DNA from: Adenanthera pavonina
Lineage: Eukaryota > Streptophyta > Magnoliopsida > Fabales > Fabaceae
DNA length: 64,000 nt
Direction: 5' to 3'
Assembly: GCA_026686845.1 (NCBI GenBank)
Contig: JAIVEN010000008.1
Coordinates: 31,996,501 to 32,060,500 of the forward strand
Shown: one piece after another, positions 38,672-52,111 of the stretch
How the letters are laid out: every line of letters starts with the position of its first letter
Numbering within the stretch: position 1 is the stretch's first letter
Position numbers and translations under genes: made by a program
The notes under the pieces: generated by a model
What the model was told of the DNA's origin: nothing
What the model saw: the letters and a program-made list of their open reading frames with translations, nothing else
Database searches by the model: none

Positions 38672-38853
38672 TTTAGTGCTCGTTTGATTTGTCTTTTTGT
38701 AAAAGTACTTTTAAAATAACCACAATTTACAAAAATGAAGTTTGGATAAAAGTAGAATAGTTTACTAAAAGCTATTTGGATAAAAAAAAAGAAAAAATAA
38801 TGGTTAGAAAATACAGTTATGTTTTGATAATTGGGAACCAAACATGCGCTTAG
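38672..38853. mobile_element. Possible short MITE
   Basis: The left edge TTTAGTGCTCGTTTGATT resembles the right edge in reverse complement, CTAAGCGCATGTTTGGTT. The element is about 180 bp, AT-rich, and resembles hAT-like or PIF-like MITEs. The target duplication is unclear. Confidence 0.45.
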
Positions 38854-40596
38854 CCCCTAGTCAGGAAATCCTTGATCGGTCACTGCCTAAAAGCAACCAA
38901 AAAATTCCATTAACTTAATTTTTTTTTCTTTGGACAAATATCAGTTGATATTAACATACAAACAATACTTAAACCAGAGGAGCTGTTAGGAATATCTTTC
39001 CAAGGAAGAAAAATAATCATGAAGCATTTAGAGGGTGTAGAAGGCAGGAGAGTTTTGTCTAGCCTATGACGTATTTTCTCATCTTTATTTATTTATTTAT
39101 TTATTTATTTATTTTTGAGATGAGAACAGGAGAAACAAAGGGATAGAAGGGGTTTGCTTTTCCTCTGAGGGTTCAGAGAGGATAAAAAGTCAATACCCTT
39201 TCAGAGATTGTCACATGCCTTGGTAACTCCACTTTTGACAAATCTTTTGCATTGCAAACCAAAGTCAATATCAGATTTTTACAGAAGGCAGAGGAGAAGC
39301 AGTTAGCAAGAGCAGAGAATAAAGAGAACGGTTATGATGGTTCTAAAAGAAAAGCAGTTAAGTAAGAGTACAAATTCTTCACTTTTTAATTCTTACTATT
39401 TTTATATTTTATTTAAATTTATTTAAAAAATTATATTCATTTTACAATCTACTTCTTAAAAGAAATTAAAATTCAATTTCTTTTTACCTGATTTAGGATT
39501 TTCTTTTAGTTAAAATCGTAAAGAACCATCTATAAAAGATGGCTGCCAAAGATTCAAAAAAGCGTGTCCCAAAAGACAATTCTATGTGTGGGCCAAAAGA
39601 AAAAAAAAATCCTAAGTCAATTTGCAATCAGTGCCATTTATTGAGCTTGAGGAGCTTGACGACAAAGTATGTACTGGCACTGATAGTGAAACCTAAATGC
39701 AACATCAATTTCCTTGCTTTCCCAGCCTGCTGGTCTACCGAGAAATATTCAGATAAATTCCATTTGTCTAAGAAAGATGGACTAAAAATATGATTATTCA
39801 TACCATACTTAGTTTACCTTTCTTTTCAGACCAAGATTGCCCACAAATTTTTCCTAACTCAATGGGAAATCTAATTAAATTATATTCGTCATAAAAGGGC
39901 ATGTAAACACATCAAAAATCTCACTTAAAAATGAGCTTGACATGATTATATATGTCTATGATTTCCTTGATTCACCAATCTTCTGTAAACCAACTCTACC
40001 TAAATTTTTCCTGGTCGAACTAGGAAATTTATGTTGCAATTACTAAAAGTTGCAGATGCAGTTGCTATTAATTGACAAACCAGCAAGTCTATTTTCCAAA
40101 AGCATCCAAACTGTGAAGTTGGCAATGATGTTGATGCAATCTAATTGCTTATATCAAAGTAGCTGGATTGTAGGTCCAGTGCCAATAAGCATCTAACTGG
40201 GGCCACCCATTATTACACTCACAAAATGCTAAGTAGTGTCTATCTTGAAGATGGGACCAGCATCCCATGCTGAAACAAAAGTGCAGGAGACAAAAGAAAC
40301 TGCTTTTAAATTATGAACACCTAGAAAGAAATGCCTATATTATGTAATGTTTATGCTGCTTTGTCTCATGGACAGAAAGACATCAATAACTTCGATTTTT
40401 ATAGCAATAATGAATCATAATATACAAATGAACCCCAAGTTATCATGGCTAAAACCAGTGGGGGAAGTAAATGCTTAACTAAAACGAAACATCTTATTTT
40501 CTTCACATGGATATGGAAATAACTATTAAGAAACCATAAGGGACCCAAGATCTAAGAAACAAAAATAAAATTTCTAACCACTTGAATATCTCACCA
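38854..40596. other. Intergenic stretch downstream of the receptor-like kinase
   Basis: No gene seen. It contains a (TTTA)n run at about 39085-39115. An open frame at 39539-39793 is Lys-rich and unlike any family I know. The right end should include the kinase 3' UTR. Confidence 0.5.
39085..39115. repeat. (TTTA)n microsatellite
   Basis: About seven or eight tetranucleotide units. Confidence 0.85.
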
Positions 40597-42989
40597 TTAT
40601 CTCCACCTAGTGGGTTGATGTTGATTCCTACTATAATCATCTTGAGATTGATCAGTGGTACCCCTGCCTACAAGCTTTTTATCTAAATTTGAGTCCTTAT
40701 GCTCTTGTATCAAATCATGACGAGAGCTGGAAGATTCTCCTCCAATCCGGCGTTCCTACACAGACAAAAGAAGAGAACGAGTTGGAAATACATGCAATGT
40801 TGAGTGATCTTGATCTTGGTCCATTCCAGCTAAATACAATGTTAAGTTATAAAGGAAAAGAACACACATCACGGAACAGCAGGTCATCCGCCTCAAGCAT
40901 GTGGATCACATGTCCCATTTTAGGCCTTTTTGTTGCATCAGGATCAACACATCGCAGAGCAACCAACAGAGCACGCTTAAGAGCCTTTGAAGATGGCATC
41001 TCTGGGAGCTTAGGATCAACTACTTCCTCACACTTTCGATTCCCAACCATAGTTTTCAACCACTCGACTAGATTTACCTGCAATTATCACAACATAAATA
41101 GTAAGGAAAATAAAGTGAACTCCACAGACACACTGGTGATAGGAACAATCTCTAAACTGTTTATTCTAGTTGGTCATGGTCTCAAACCTCTCCTTGTGGT
41201 CTACTATAATCAACAGGACTTCTCCCTGTAATTATCTCCATGATAAGTATTCCGAAGCTATAAACATCACTCTTCTCAGTCAGCATACCAGTGCAAGCAT
41301 ATTCTGGAGCAACATAACTATGAAAAGAGAAAGGGAGAGAATTAGCATCTTTGGACCTTTCAAGATTTGAGTAAAATTGACCACTTGCATATTCCAGTAT
41401 TAAAAAATCATACTAACCCAAATGTCCCCATCACTCGAGTAGTGACATAACTCTGCTCAGAACACAAGAGCTTAGCCAGTCCAAAATCTGAAACCTTGGG
41501 GTTCCATTGGCGATTAAGGAGTATGTTGCTAGATTTCACATCTCGGTGGACAACCTTTGGTTCAAGACCCTCATGAAGATAGGCCAATCTGAAAAGACCC
41601 AAAAAAAAAAACACACACACACACACATAAATATTCATGCATCATCAACATGGAAACCCTTTTATGCACATTAGATCAATAATAAGGTACCCTTTTGCAG
41701 TTCCCAATATAATGTTCATGCGGATATCCCATGTCAAAGGGCTGACAGCTCCAACATCCCCATGAATCCACTGTTCCAAATTGCCATTATCAACATACTC
41801 ATACACAAGCATCCTGCAAAACAATACCATACCATACATCTTACACCCCTTGAAACTGAACAAAATCTACAGTTGCAACGTTAAGAAAGATGTTATCACC
41901 TGTATGCCCCCTCAACACAGTAACCAAGCAACCTCACAAGATTCTTGTGGCGCACACGACCAATTGCTTCTACCTCTACTTTAAATTCTTTCTCAGCTTG
42001 ACCCCTGAAAATGAGTTAAAATGAGAATATTTCTGAGAGATAAATACAGTACCAAGACGAGGTGAACCTTTACTAGATATCCGCAGTATGAAGCAGGAAA
42101 AAAATAAAGCTACAGAAAAATCCACAAAACGAGGGCCCAAATCTCCTACAGAATTATCAATTTAGTAACAGGAGGATGGAAGTAAGATTATTTCTTTCGT
42201 AAAATTAAGCAGAAGAAATAGCTATGAAGGATTACAGTAGCGTTAAAGCCATATCAAATTCAACTATATATGGAAAATTCACATGAATTAGTCGCTGAAA
42301 TTTCGTGTAGTGTTACACAAATATATCAAGTTTGTTCATTGGTGTTATGAGTGTATCATTCAAGTATTAAATTGTGTATTTTATCTCATATATGACGAGA
42401 CAGACATAATCAAGCAAATCACATACTTGTTATTCAAAAGGTTCTTCACTGCAACTCTGGTACCATCACTAAGCACTCCATGGTAAACGATCCCGTACCC
42501 ACCCTCCCCAATCACATTCTCTTCACACAGATTATTCGTTGCAGCCTCCAGCTCTCTCAAGGTGTACCATCTCCCCCACCCAAGATGTGAAACCTCAGGC
42601 CCAATACTCCCACTCCCAAATGACGACGTCGTTTCACACGCGCTGGCAGCACCTCCCTTACTCTCCCCACTAGACACCCGATCGGAGAAGACCACCACCC
42701 GGTGCTCCGCCTTCCCGAAATCCACTTGGATCTCAGGGACTGGGTGCTGATTGGGTGCGGGCAGCTGCACGATCTCTTGGATTTCCTTCGAAACTACAGG
42801 CGTCTTGTTGCCCTGAGGGTTTTTTTGACGCCTTTGGCGGCGAGAGGTGAGGCAGAGAGACAGCAGGAAGAGAGTGAGCACAATAATAGAACCGACGAGG
42901 ATTCCAATGACAACCCATAATCGGAGACCGAAGATTGAGGTCTTCTTGGAGAGCTCTGTATCCACGAAAGCTGCATCGTAGACTGACAT
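40597..42989 (-). CDS. Membrane-anchored receptor-like Ser/Thr kinase, At1g01540/At4g01330 type
   Basis: Seven coding exons on the minus strand: 42427-42989, 41900-42004, 41691-41813, 41418-41588, 41188-41317, 40868-41077 and 40597-40755. All junctions are GT-AG and in phase, giving 486 residues. ATG at 42989 starts the conserved MSVYDAAFVDTELSK segment. One transmembrane helix spans about residues 24-47, with RRQRR just inside. There is no large ectodomain. A Ser-rich juxtamembrane part ends in HLGWGRWYTLRELE. The kinase domain has GEGGYG (about 161-166), Lys182, HRDVKSSN (Asp about 280), DFGLAKL (about 298) and GTFGYVAPEYA, all as in active RD kinases. The tail after the kinase domain is about 50 residues and polar. 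Homologues are plasma-membrane kinases of poorly known ligand. Function beyond phosphorylation is inference. Confidence 0.95.
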
Positions 42990-44943
42990 TGTTGATGTGA
43001 TGGTCGTTGTGGAGGTACTAGAATTTGGGCCGCATTTCTTTCGCCAGAAGAATCCTAAGAGAAGGAAGTTCTCTGGTGAAAGATAGTTACAGCTCTTGCC
43101 GGTGAAGGAGAGGAAAGTGAGAAACAGAGAGAGAGAGAGACAGAAGATGATATTTTTGAGTAAGAATGGGGAAGAAGGAGAGAGAAGTGAACGTGGGATA
43201 GAGAGAGAAGTGAGAGTGCGTGTGTAGGAAAGAAGCACAACACAATGGAAGCTCAGAGAGAGTGAACAGGCTAGCCAGCAGGGAGGAGAGAGAGAGAATG
43301 GTCGTGCTGATCTGTCTGTGACGTAATCTTCTGTTTCTGTTATTATCCTTTTTTTTTCCCACTGCCACCCTGTTTATGTTATTTTCTGAATTTCTTTTTG
43401 CTTAATTTTTTCAAATTAAATTAACTATTTTAATTGATAAATAAATTTATTGATCTAGTTACATTGGTGATCATAATTAAATTATTGTACTTTTAATTTT
43501 ATAAGTATAAATATTACATACAAATAAAAAATTAGTTTTTATCAATCTTATCGAATTAATTTTAACGTTTTTATTGATTTCTATGGGTCTTAATTTTATG
43601 AACATTTTGAATTAGATTACAATATGATTTAACAATTTAATGATCAAATCCATCTAGTTTATCTTGAAAAAAAATTTTAAATGTCAAAAAATTAAAATAA
43701 TAATAGTAAAATCATATTTATGTTAGGGTGGACTCAAATTGGGCTGGGTCGAGCTCGAAATACCCCCAAATGCAGATTGATCAGAATTAAAAAGGAAAAC
43801 TGCATTGTAAACTTCATCACTTTAGTCACCTGTTTATGGTGGAACCAGAAGTTTTATCCGGGGACTCAGAATTATGATGATGGACTTCTAATGTGAGCTT
43901 GATGGTCTACGGGGGCAAAAAATTTTATATATGGGCCTCCAAGTGAGTAAAAGAAAGGTAGATTTTGGCAACAATTACAAAGACTAGAACTAGGTTTAAA
44001 TAATTAGTACGGTTCGAAGAGATTGATTTTTGCTTGTCAGTTAAGGAATATCTTAGTACACAAACAAAAAAAAGCAAAGACTAGAACTAGGCTTGGGAGT
44101 GCCATGACTTTATACTAACAATTTTAATTTAATTTTTAATTTAATGATTATATGTATCTAAATGCTTTGAAATATCAATACATTATACATATAATATAAA
44201 ATCTATAGCAAATGCCAGAAAATCCAGAGATAATTGATAAATAGTTAAGTCTCTTAAACATGTTATTTTGAATTTAATTCTTAGTCGTATATATAGAAAC
44301 AATCTTGATGAGAAAATCAAAATTCACTCTAGTGATTTTACGTCCCACATTTGGAGAGATTCCCTTCATTTAAATACAACAATGCTTAATAATATAGGAT
44401 ACTAGATAAATTATGTTAAGAAAAAAAATTTTATAGCAAGTAATTTTATTCTTAAGTCATAAAATAGTATGACTAATTCTTTAGACTCCATATGAGCCAC
44501 TTATCTAGTTTGACAAAATTCTGATGGATGATACTAGTGTTATGAATAGTGCTCTATGAACTCTTTTTAAATTATGGCTTGCTAACAAATGGATGGTTGA
44601 TTTAGAAGGCTTAACCCCTTACTTATATTTGGTTCCCTCCGTTAAGAGTTGGTAACCACCTGTGATTAGGCGTTAGATGGTTAATGTGGACGTAGCTACT
44701 TCATAAATAGCTCCAAAGGTGGTATTAGGGTTGTCATTAGAGATCATAGTGGTGACTTGATAACAAATTTTAGTTCCCTCATGACTTGTGCCTTACCTAA
44801 TTTCTATAAATGTGTGTAAGACTAACATACAAATGCTTTTGATTTGATATCATTGTTGATTTGCACCACTGAATTTCATGTCAATATTTATAATTTAATA
44901 ACTTTTATTTTGGTATGAGTCTCAATAAAGTTAGTAAAATGTA
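42990..44943. other. 5' region of the receptor-like kinase and intergenic stretch
   Basis: About 42990-43340 is the probable 5' leader and promoter of the kinase. It is rich in GA on the plus strand (CT on the coding strand), including a GAGA run at about 43124-43140. Open frames here on the minus strand use non-ATG starts and are low in complexity. Beyond 43340 the sequence is AT-rich with no gene seen. Confidence 0.55.
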
Positions 44944-45215
44944 CTGCTCCCTCTTATCCTTAATATAAGACTCTTTTAATCGAATCACGCAGATTAAGAA
45001 TTAAAATTAAAACTAATTAACTACCTCGATTTCTTTGAAAATTTCAATATTTTTTTTAAAACTACCATTATCTAATCTCTCACTTTTTCTCTTTGGATAC
45101 ATTGAATAAATGTATTTTTTGGGAAATATATAATAAATACTACCTCGTATATTGTAAAAAGTCTTATACTTAGGATCAGGACAAAAGATCTTATATATAG
45201 GACCAGAGGGAGTAG
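44944..45215. mobile_element. Stowaway-like MITE with TA target duplication
   Basis: The left end CTGCTCCCTCTTATCCTTAA and the right end, in reverse complement, CTACTCCCTCTGGTCCTATA extend into TAAGACTCTTTT/TAAGATCTTTT blocks. TA flanks both ends (44942-44943, 45216-45217). It is 272 bp. Confidence 0.8.
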
Positions 45216-45850
45216 TATTTAAAAATTTTGTCATTTTAGAATTTTTTATACAAATTAAAAAATTATTAAATAATATAAATTATAGTAAAATATAAAAGTA
45301 TTTTACTAAAATATCCTTTAATACTTTCTCATTATTTTAATGAAGTACTATCTTGAATGCTTTCTCTCTCTCTCTCTTTTTATTATAACTTAAAGTGAAT
45401 AGCAAAATAGAGGAAAAAAATTAACATTTTGTTGAAATTTTAAAATAATAATTATTTTGAAAAATAAAAAAAAGACTCCAAAGTGGCAAACATTTAAAAA
45501 ATGGAGGAACTAGTCAAAATAACAACACTAGTGGAAAACACTCCGGGAGAAAGACGGTATATTAGTATTTATTTATTTATTTTACTCTCAAATATAAAGC
45601 AACTATAACTATCTCACACATATTAAAACATATTATTAAATTCATTAAATTTATTTCATATTTCATTTATTTTTTAATTTTACCCCTACTTAAATATTAT
45701 ATCTTTCAAATCATAAATTATATTATTTTTGTCAACATATTTAATAAAATGTATTTAAAGAAAAATTTATTTAATAATCTAGACATAACTAATATTTTAG
45801 ATTATGAAAACTCTTCTTTTAATAATTCATATTTGAGACATGAGGGAGTA
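45216..45850. other. AT-rich stretch between two MITE-like elements
   Basis: No gene. About 45580-45850 has weak MITE-like ends (CTCTCAAATATAAAGC and, in reverse complement, CTCATGTCTCAAATATGA) that could be another decayed element. Confidence 0.45.
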
Positions 45851-46128
45851 GAATCCACATTGGATGCTCATTAGTGTGATAAGCACTCAATTCTTATCAC
45901 TTTAGATGAATTTAGATAGTCCAGTTTTAATCCATATGGTCCGAATTTATAGTTTTTTTTTGCATAATAACATTATTTTTTAAAAAAATGAAAGCTATAA
46001 AATTATATTTATTTTATATTCCATATTTAATAAAACAAAAACATATTAAAAATATAATAATAAAATATAATTAAATTTAGAACTGGACTAAAAAATGAGC
46101 TCACCCACCGAAAGTGCATGAGGGGGAG
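45851..46128. mobile_element. Dispersed non-autonomous TIR element, copy 2
   Basis: Aligns along its whole length with 29399-29688 in the same orientation: a shared start (ATCCACATTG), a shared AT-rich core and a shared end (CACCGAAAGTGC). It is more decayed, so its own inverted repeats are harder to see. Confidence 0.65.
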
Positions 46129-46783
46129 TATCTATCTATTTTTATATGTATAAAAGAAGGAGTTTTGATTGTTGTCTATCCTGTGACAGCCGGTCTTTCT
46201 TAACAATTTGGTCAGTGGGTTTGGTCAACATTTTTTCTTTTTCTTCCCCGTGTCTTGAAATTAGACAATGAACCGTTGGCACTGCTGTCGGATTTGAAAC
46301 TACTAAGGCCTCTTTAATTACTGCAAGTGTATCACTGTCTTGATAATTTATTTATATACTACTCCTTTAGTTAATTGATTTTTTTTTTTGGCCAGACCCT
46401 TAGTTAATTGACTAAGTGGCCCTGGGAAGTTGATTACACTATATTTTAAGGATTGTCAGTTCTGAGGGGATCAGACTACTTGAGATTTATGAATAGTTTC
46501 TCGCGAGGCAAGTAGTACCTAACTGAGGAAGGCTTTTTTTGAATTGGATTTACACTAATTTTTCGCTTTTCAAAAGGAAAGATATTCGCAACTTGTTTTC
46601 CCTTCAACAATGAAAATTAGTGGATCAATAAAAATTATGGTTCAGTCATGACTCAAACCCTGAAAAGAAGTGTAGATGTAAAGTTTAATGCTATAGGAAT
46701 AGTTTTGGTAAATCAAATTAATTGGCATAAATTATGATTGATACAACTAAAATAATATAATATGAAGTCTTAACTAAATTATA
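46129..46783. other. Intergenic stretch, no gene seen
   Basis: AT-rich, no open frame of note. Confidence 0.5.
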
Positions 46784-47076
46784 CTCCCTTCGATCCATAA
46801 TATAGGGTGTGGGACCCACTTTCACGTCCATTAAGAAAGTTAAAAAACATTATTAAATATAACAAAAGTTCCAAATTTACCCCTATTTATTGAGAAAATA
46901 TTAAAATAATTAAATCAAGTAATTATCTATGTGCTTTACAAGTGTAAGAGAGAGAAAAAAATCAACTTACACAATTAAATATAGTAAGGATAAATTTGTC
47001 TATTTAGATTTCTACACCTTATATTGTGGACCAAAGAAAAATGGATCTCACACTCTATATTGTGGACCGAAGGAAA
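46784..47076. mobile_element. Stowaway-like MITE with TA target duplication
   Basis: The left end CTCCCTTCGATCCATAATAT and the right end, in reverse complement, TTTCCTTCGGTCCACAATAT extend into AGGGTGTGGGA/AGAGTGTGAGA blocks. TA flanks both ends (46782-46783, 47077-47078). It is 293 bp. Confidence 0.8.
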
Positions 47077-47157
47077 TACTTTACAATACAGGAAGGGAAA
47101 GGAAGAAATGGGTAAATCTCTCTCCCTTACCCCCCACCCACCCCCCGATAAAAGGGT

Positions 47158-47485
47158 TGGAGAGAAATATATTGGAAAATGATATTTTCACTACATTGCA
47201 ATACTTGAAGAATCGCTGGGATTATATAAACTCCCACACCAAACAAACGACAACTTTGTACAACCATAATCAGGGAAGCAGAGTGAGGCAACACCACCAC
47301 TCTCCTCAACACAACCACAATGATCAGAGCACACCACTACACTGGCACAGGTATAGGCTATAATACATAGAAAGAAAATACAGACTAATATGTGGGCTGA
47401 AGAATAAAGTAACAAACAAACAATCAGGCCTAATAGCTATGCATGAAGCCTAATATATCAAATGGGATTATTATATTCCTTGACA
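47158..47485 (-). repeat. Copia 3' LTR
   Basis: 328 bp, aligned along its whole length to 51791-52111. Confidence 0.9.
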
Positions 47486-50400
47486 GCCACTTCAAACAAG
47501 AGGGTCTATTAAACACCAGGAGTTTGCTTCGAAGAGTAATAAATAGTAAATGTGATAACACTTTGGTCATGCAATCAGCTATCTGGTTTGAGGATGGAAC
47601 ATATCTCACTTCAAGCTCCTTTGCTTGCACTTGATCACGAACAAAATGCATATATTTTTCAATATGCTTAGTTTTAGCATGTTGGACTCAGTTGGCAGTA
47701 AAGGCATTTGCACTTAAATTGTCAAAATAGATTATTGGTTTACTGCACAAATGTAAACCCATTTCACTAATTAGTGACCTCAATTTCAATTGCAAATTCG
47801 CTAAACTTTGATATTAAGATTCAGTGCTGGATCTCAATACTACTTTATGTTTCTTGGAACTTCGAGAAACCAGATTATTTCCAAAAGCAATTAATCGCCT
47901 ATCATCAAAATCTACCACCCAATTAGCATCATTAAAGCCAACAATGTCAAATTGAGGTGTAGATTTGAGAAGAATACCAAAGTAAATTGTTCCCTTCAAA
48001 TACCTTAAGACTCTCTTAGCTGCCTAGAGATAAACATCGGTTTGAGCGCTAAGGAATTGACTCAATTTATTTATAGCGAAATACATATCTGGCCTTATTG
48101 TAAGACATTGCAATGGTCCTATGATCCTCCAATGAAGTGTTGGATCTTTTAGTGGTTGGTCTGTTGAAATGGAAAAGTGTTTTCCAACGGCCATGTGGAT
48201 TGTGCAGGGAGCTATATTAGTTAACTCAAAGCACTTCAGCAGGTAAAGAATATATTTACTTTGATTCAAGAACAAACTAGTGTCAGTTTGATCCATTTCA
48301 ATCCCTAAGAAATAATGCAAAGAACCCATATCCTTCAAAGCAAAGAGGCTGTTGAGATTCTTAACAAATCTTTTTAAACACTTGGCTTCACTGTCGGTAA
48401 CAATAATGTCATCTACATACCATCTCTAAACATGAAGATTGAGTTATCATATTTCAGGTTTTTAAAACCCCATTTTAACACCATAGTTTTCAATCACTCA
48501 ATCCAAGCTCAAGGAACTTATCTAGGTCCATTGAAAGCCTTGGTTAACTTACAAACATGTGTATGCTTAGATTACAAATCCTTTTGGTTGATACGTCAAC
48601 ACTAGTTCATCAAGAAATCCATTTAGGAAGGCATTGTCTATATCTAATTGCCTAATCTCCCAATCATAAGTGATAGATATAGACAAAATTATTCTAATTG
48701 CTGTAGCTTTAACCATAGAACAATAAGTTTCACCAAAATCAAATCAAGGATCTTGTTGAAATCCTTTAGCAACTAATCTAGCCTTATACTTGTGAATCCT
48801 GCCTCCAGAGTCGTATTTAGTCTTGAAAATACATTTAGAATCAACAATATTTGACTTACCATCATTGGAAACCAAGTTCTAGGTGTGATTTTTGTTGAGA
48901 GCTTCAATTTCCTACTACATAGCCTTCTTCCAATGTGGAATAGTAAGTGCTTCCTTGACACTCTTTGGTAGCTTTACAGATTTCAAGATTTGACATTTCA
49001 AAAAAAGAATAGCATGGTTTATAAGTATCACTCTTGCTCCTTGTCACCATGTAGTAACCTGTTACATGTGGTTGCAAAATATTTGAAACTGATGGTGGAG
49101 ACAATCTTTTTGTAGATGCATGTTTAACTAGAATATTAAGACTTTTAGCTTCTTTACTTGTCTCATCACCTAAAGAACTTGATGAGGCTGCATTTTCATG
49201 ATTGGTCTTGTGATTGGAGCTTGTTTTATTGAGATTATGGCTTCCTTCTTTGTCTTCCTTTGTTGATGATGATTCTAAACTTGAGCTAACCATTGCTTGA
49301 GTCTCAACTTGAGCTTGAACATTAGTTAACACTGTAGCAAGATCCGTGGACATCACATGACACCATTTGTGAAATTGTTGTATGATTGAATCATTGGCTA
49401 CCATTGTTAGTTCCTATGGTTTCTCTCTTATGTTAAGAAAACTGTCTACAAAAGGGAAGTTAGTCTCATTAAAAACAACATGGTGAGAAACATAAATTCT
49501 CTTAGTGGAACTTAAATGTTTAAATCCCATATGTACAAAACCATAACCCAAAAAATACACACTTCTAGCTGTGATACTGCAATTTGTAATTATAGTAAGG
49601 CTTCAAATAAGCGTAACACGCACATCCAAATGGTTTAATAATTGAGTAATCATGTTCTCTCCCATATAATTGAGAGAAAGGATAGTTTCCTTTTACCCAA
49701 TAATAAGGCGGCACTTTGGCTTGTGTAACCAATGTTAGTCCCATCTTAACAATATACTAATATTTTCTTTCAGCCCTATTTTGAGCAGAAGTGTATTGAC
49801 AGGACTGTCCAAAGTGTATTGACAGGATTGTCTAAAGTGTATGCTTGAAGATTGAGTTATGATGAGAATGAGTTTAAATTCACCTCCCCAATCACTCTAA
49901 ACTACCTTAATTTTTCTGTCAAAGTAATTTTTTACTTGTGCCTTAAATTTATTGAAATCTCTTATTGCTTCACCTTTATGCTTTTCAGTGTGCATGTCCA
50001 AGTATAAATCATCAATAAACACTATATAAAATGATCTCCAACAATGGAATTAACAGGTGAAGGTCCCCTACACATTGGTATGTATTAGATCAAGAGGGTA
50101 CTGAGCATGTGAATTAGACAATTTAAATGGAAGCAAATGAGACTTTCCGAATTGACAAGCATCACAAAAGAAATTCCTACCATTTTCTTCCTTGATCACA
50201 ACATTACATTTACTCAAGACTAAATGTAAAATAGTACTATATAGGTGTCTAACTTTCTATACCATGTTTCTCTTTCATAAGTATATTTTTCTCCAAAAAC
50301 ATTCTTTTTTAACTAGCAACTAAAACTACTCAGATTCCGCTGACACAACTAACCATTGGCAAGATTGTTGCCTCCTTGTTGCTTAGCTAGATGCATTCCT

Positions 50401-50600
50401 TGCTTGACCTTGGTCTCCAAAATTACCTTGCCGATAGCCTTGTCCTTCACCAACAAACAAAAAAAGTGAATTTCTATAATCATATCATTATCAGCAACCA
50501 TTTTTTATATGCCCAGCAAATTCGTAGGAGCTGAAGGCACATATAAGACATCATTCATAATGACATATTTATCATTAAACCTTAAGACTACCTTACCAGA
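47430..50600 (-). pseudogene. Copia pol remnant (integrase, reverse transcriptase, RNase H)
   Basis: The integrase core is visible near 49880-49960 (KAQVKNYFDRKIKVV, then TAG, then SDWGGEFK). The reverse transcriptase runs from about 48800 (ARLVAKGFQQDPGFDF-like) to 48024-48338 (KDMGSLHYFLGIEM). RNase H lies at 47814-47999 (GFNDANWVVDFDDRR, SRSSKKHKVVLRSSTE) and 47500-47651 (ELEVRYVPSSNQIADCMTK). Several stops and frame shifts separate these pieces. Confidence 0.85.
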
Positions 50601-50642
50601 AGTGTTTGTGACTGAGATGAGATTCTTTGCATTGTTAGTCAC

Positions 50643-51281
50643 CTAGGCATTCATTCCAATGTCCATATACCATGATGGGTCAACAACTATATAAGCATAA
50701 AATGCAAAGTGTGGAGGAGAAGTATCAATGTCATTTGCTTGGACATTTCTACCACCCGCGTAATTCCTGTCAAAACAAAAGAAACAAGAGGTAGTTGTAT
50801 GACCAATGCGATTGCAAACTTGACAAACAGGCCTATTGTTGCTGCTAGGTTTGAAACCTCTTCCACCACGATTTCTTCCTCCTCTAGCATTCCTCTGATT
50901 GACACCACCATGCGAACCACCTTTGCAAGATTCTTGATTTGCAGCATTACCTCTGGTCACATAAGCTCTTGTTATGGCATAATTTGCAGTCGACTGGAGA
51001 GATAGATTATTGAGTAGATTAAGTTGCTCCATTCTAATCTCATACGTTAGTAGTGTAGCATATAGGTCTATCCACATAAGATCAACCTTGTCAACAAGCT
51101 TAACCACAATAGGGTTGTATTTAGCATCTAAGCCTGCCAATATTTGAGTTATCAAGTCATCATTGGAGATTGGGCTACTCGCCACTACTAAGTTGTTAAA
51201 GATAGAGCTCATCTTTTTCAAATAGTCTTCCATTTTCATTCCTCCCTTTCTGATTATGTGAAATTCACTTTTGAATAACAT
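50643..51281 (-). pseudogene. Copia gag remnant
   Basis: Reads as the gag polyprotein: MKMEDYLKKMSSIFNNL, LITQILAGLDAKYNPIV and a Gly/Arg/Asn-rich stretch. A zinc knuckle CQVCNRIGHTTTSC follows, with CX2CX4HX4C spacing. The frame is open over 212 codons, and the sequence then runs into a stop before the protease region. Confidence 0.85.
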
Positions 51282-51790
51282 AACTTTGGATCATATGGTT
51301 CCTTTGACTAGATCTTTGTCTCCCTGCCAAAGTTCCTTTACTATTGAGTATTGCAATAGTTGAGTAGCTACTTTAATGGTCATTGTGTTTCACATCTATC
51401 TAAGCAGCAACTGATTTGTCATGTTCCAAGTGATGCACTTAGGATTCTTCTTGATTTCAATTCCTTCAAGTATAAACTCTGGTGGCCTAGGTTGATTAAC
51501 ATCATTGAATATGTGATTCTCCAACTTATCTCCTCTTATTAAAGTCAAAACCATCAACAAGCAGCAACAAGATTCATCACATTTGTGTCCAACAAGGATG
51601 AAGATTGAACTAGGTTCACATGTGAAGTTGAGGATTTCTTCTTTGATCTAGGATCAATTGTCTTTTGGTTCAAATATGGATTTTCTCTGGAGGTTTTCTT
51701 CTCTAAACTTGAAGAGAGACTTATTAGCAACTATGGGCTTTCCAACAACTCCAACTCCAACTCACCACTTTGATACCAAGATAAAAGGTA

Positions 51791-52111
51791 TGAAGAGAAA
51801 TATATTGGAGAATGATATTTTCACTATATTGTAATACTTGAAGAATAACTGGTATTATATAGACTCCCACACCATACAAACAACAACTCTATACAACCGT
51901 AATTGAGGAAGCAGAGTGTGGCAACACCACTACTTTCCTTAACATAACCATAACCATTAGGGCACACCACTACATTGACACTGGGACAAGTTGTAATACA
52001 TACAAAGAAAATACACAGGCACAATATGTGGGCTGAAGAGTAAAGTAACTAAAATACAATTAGACCCTATGAAGCCCAATATATTAAATGGGATTATTAT
52101 GTTTCTTAACA
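51791..52111 (-). repeat. Copia 5' LTR
   Basis: 321 bp, aligned to 47158-47485. It ends about 110 bp from the foldback element on its right. Confidence 0.9.

Larger units (their letters stand above)
47158..52111 (-). mobile_element. Ty1/copia LTR retrotransposon, degenerate
   Basis: The element is oriented on the minus strand, with the 5' LTR at 51791-52111 and the 3' LTR at 47158-47485. Both LTRs read TGT(T/C)AAG...CA. Inside the 5' LTR is a primer-binding site like TTGGTATCAAAGTGG. The order gag, integrase, reverse transcriptase, RNase H is that of copia. The LTRs differ at many positions and the frames contain stops, so the insertion is old. I could not find matching target duplications. 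Confidence 0.9.

Noticed and set aside
39539..39793. 84-codon plus-strand open frame starting MAAKDSKKR
   Set aside because: No homology I recognise, no splice context, and it sits in AT-rich repeats.
42990..43368. Upstream extension of the receptor-like kinase protein and overlapping frames
   Set aside because: The extension needs a GTG start and is a translation of a CT-rich leader. The family starts at the conserved MSVYDAAF.
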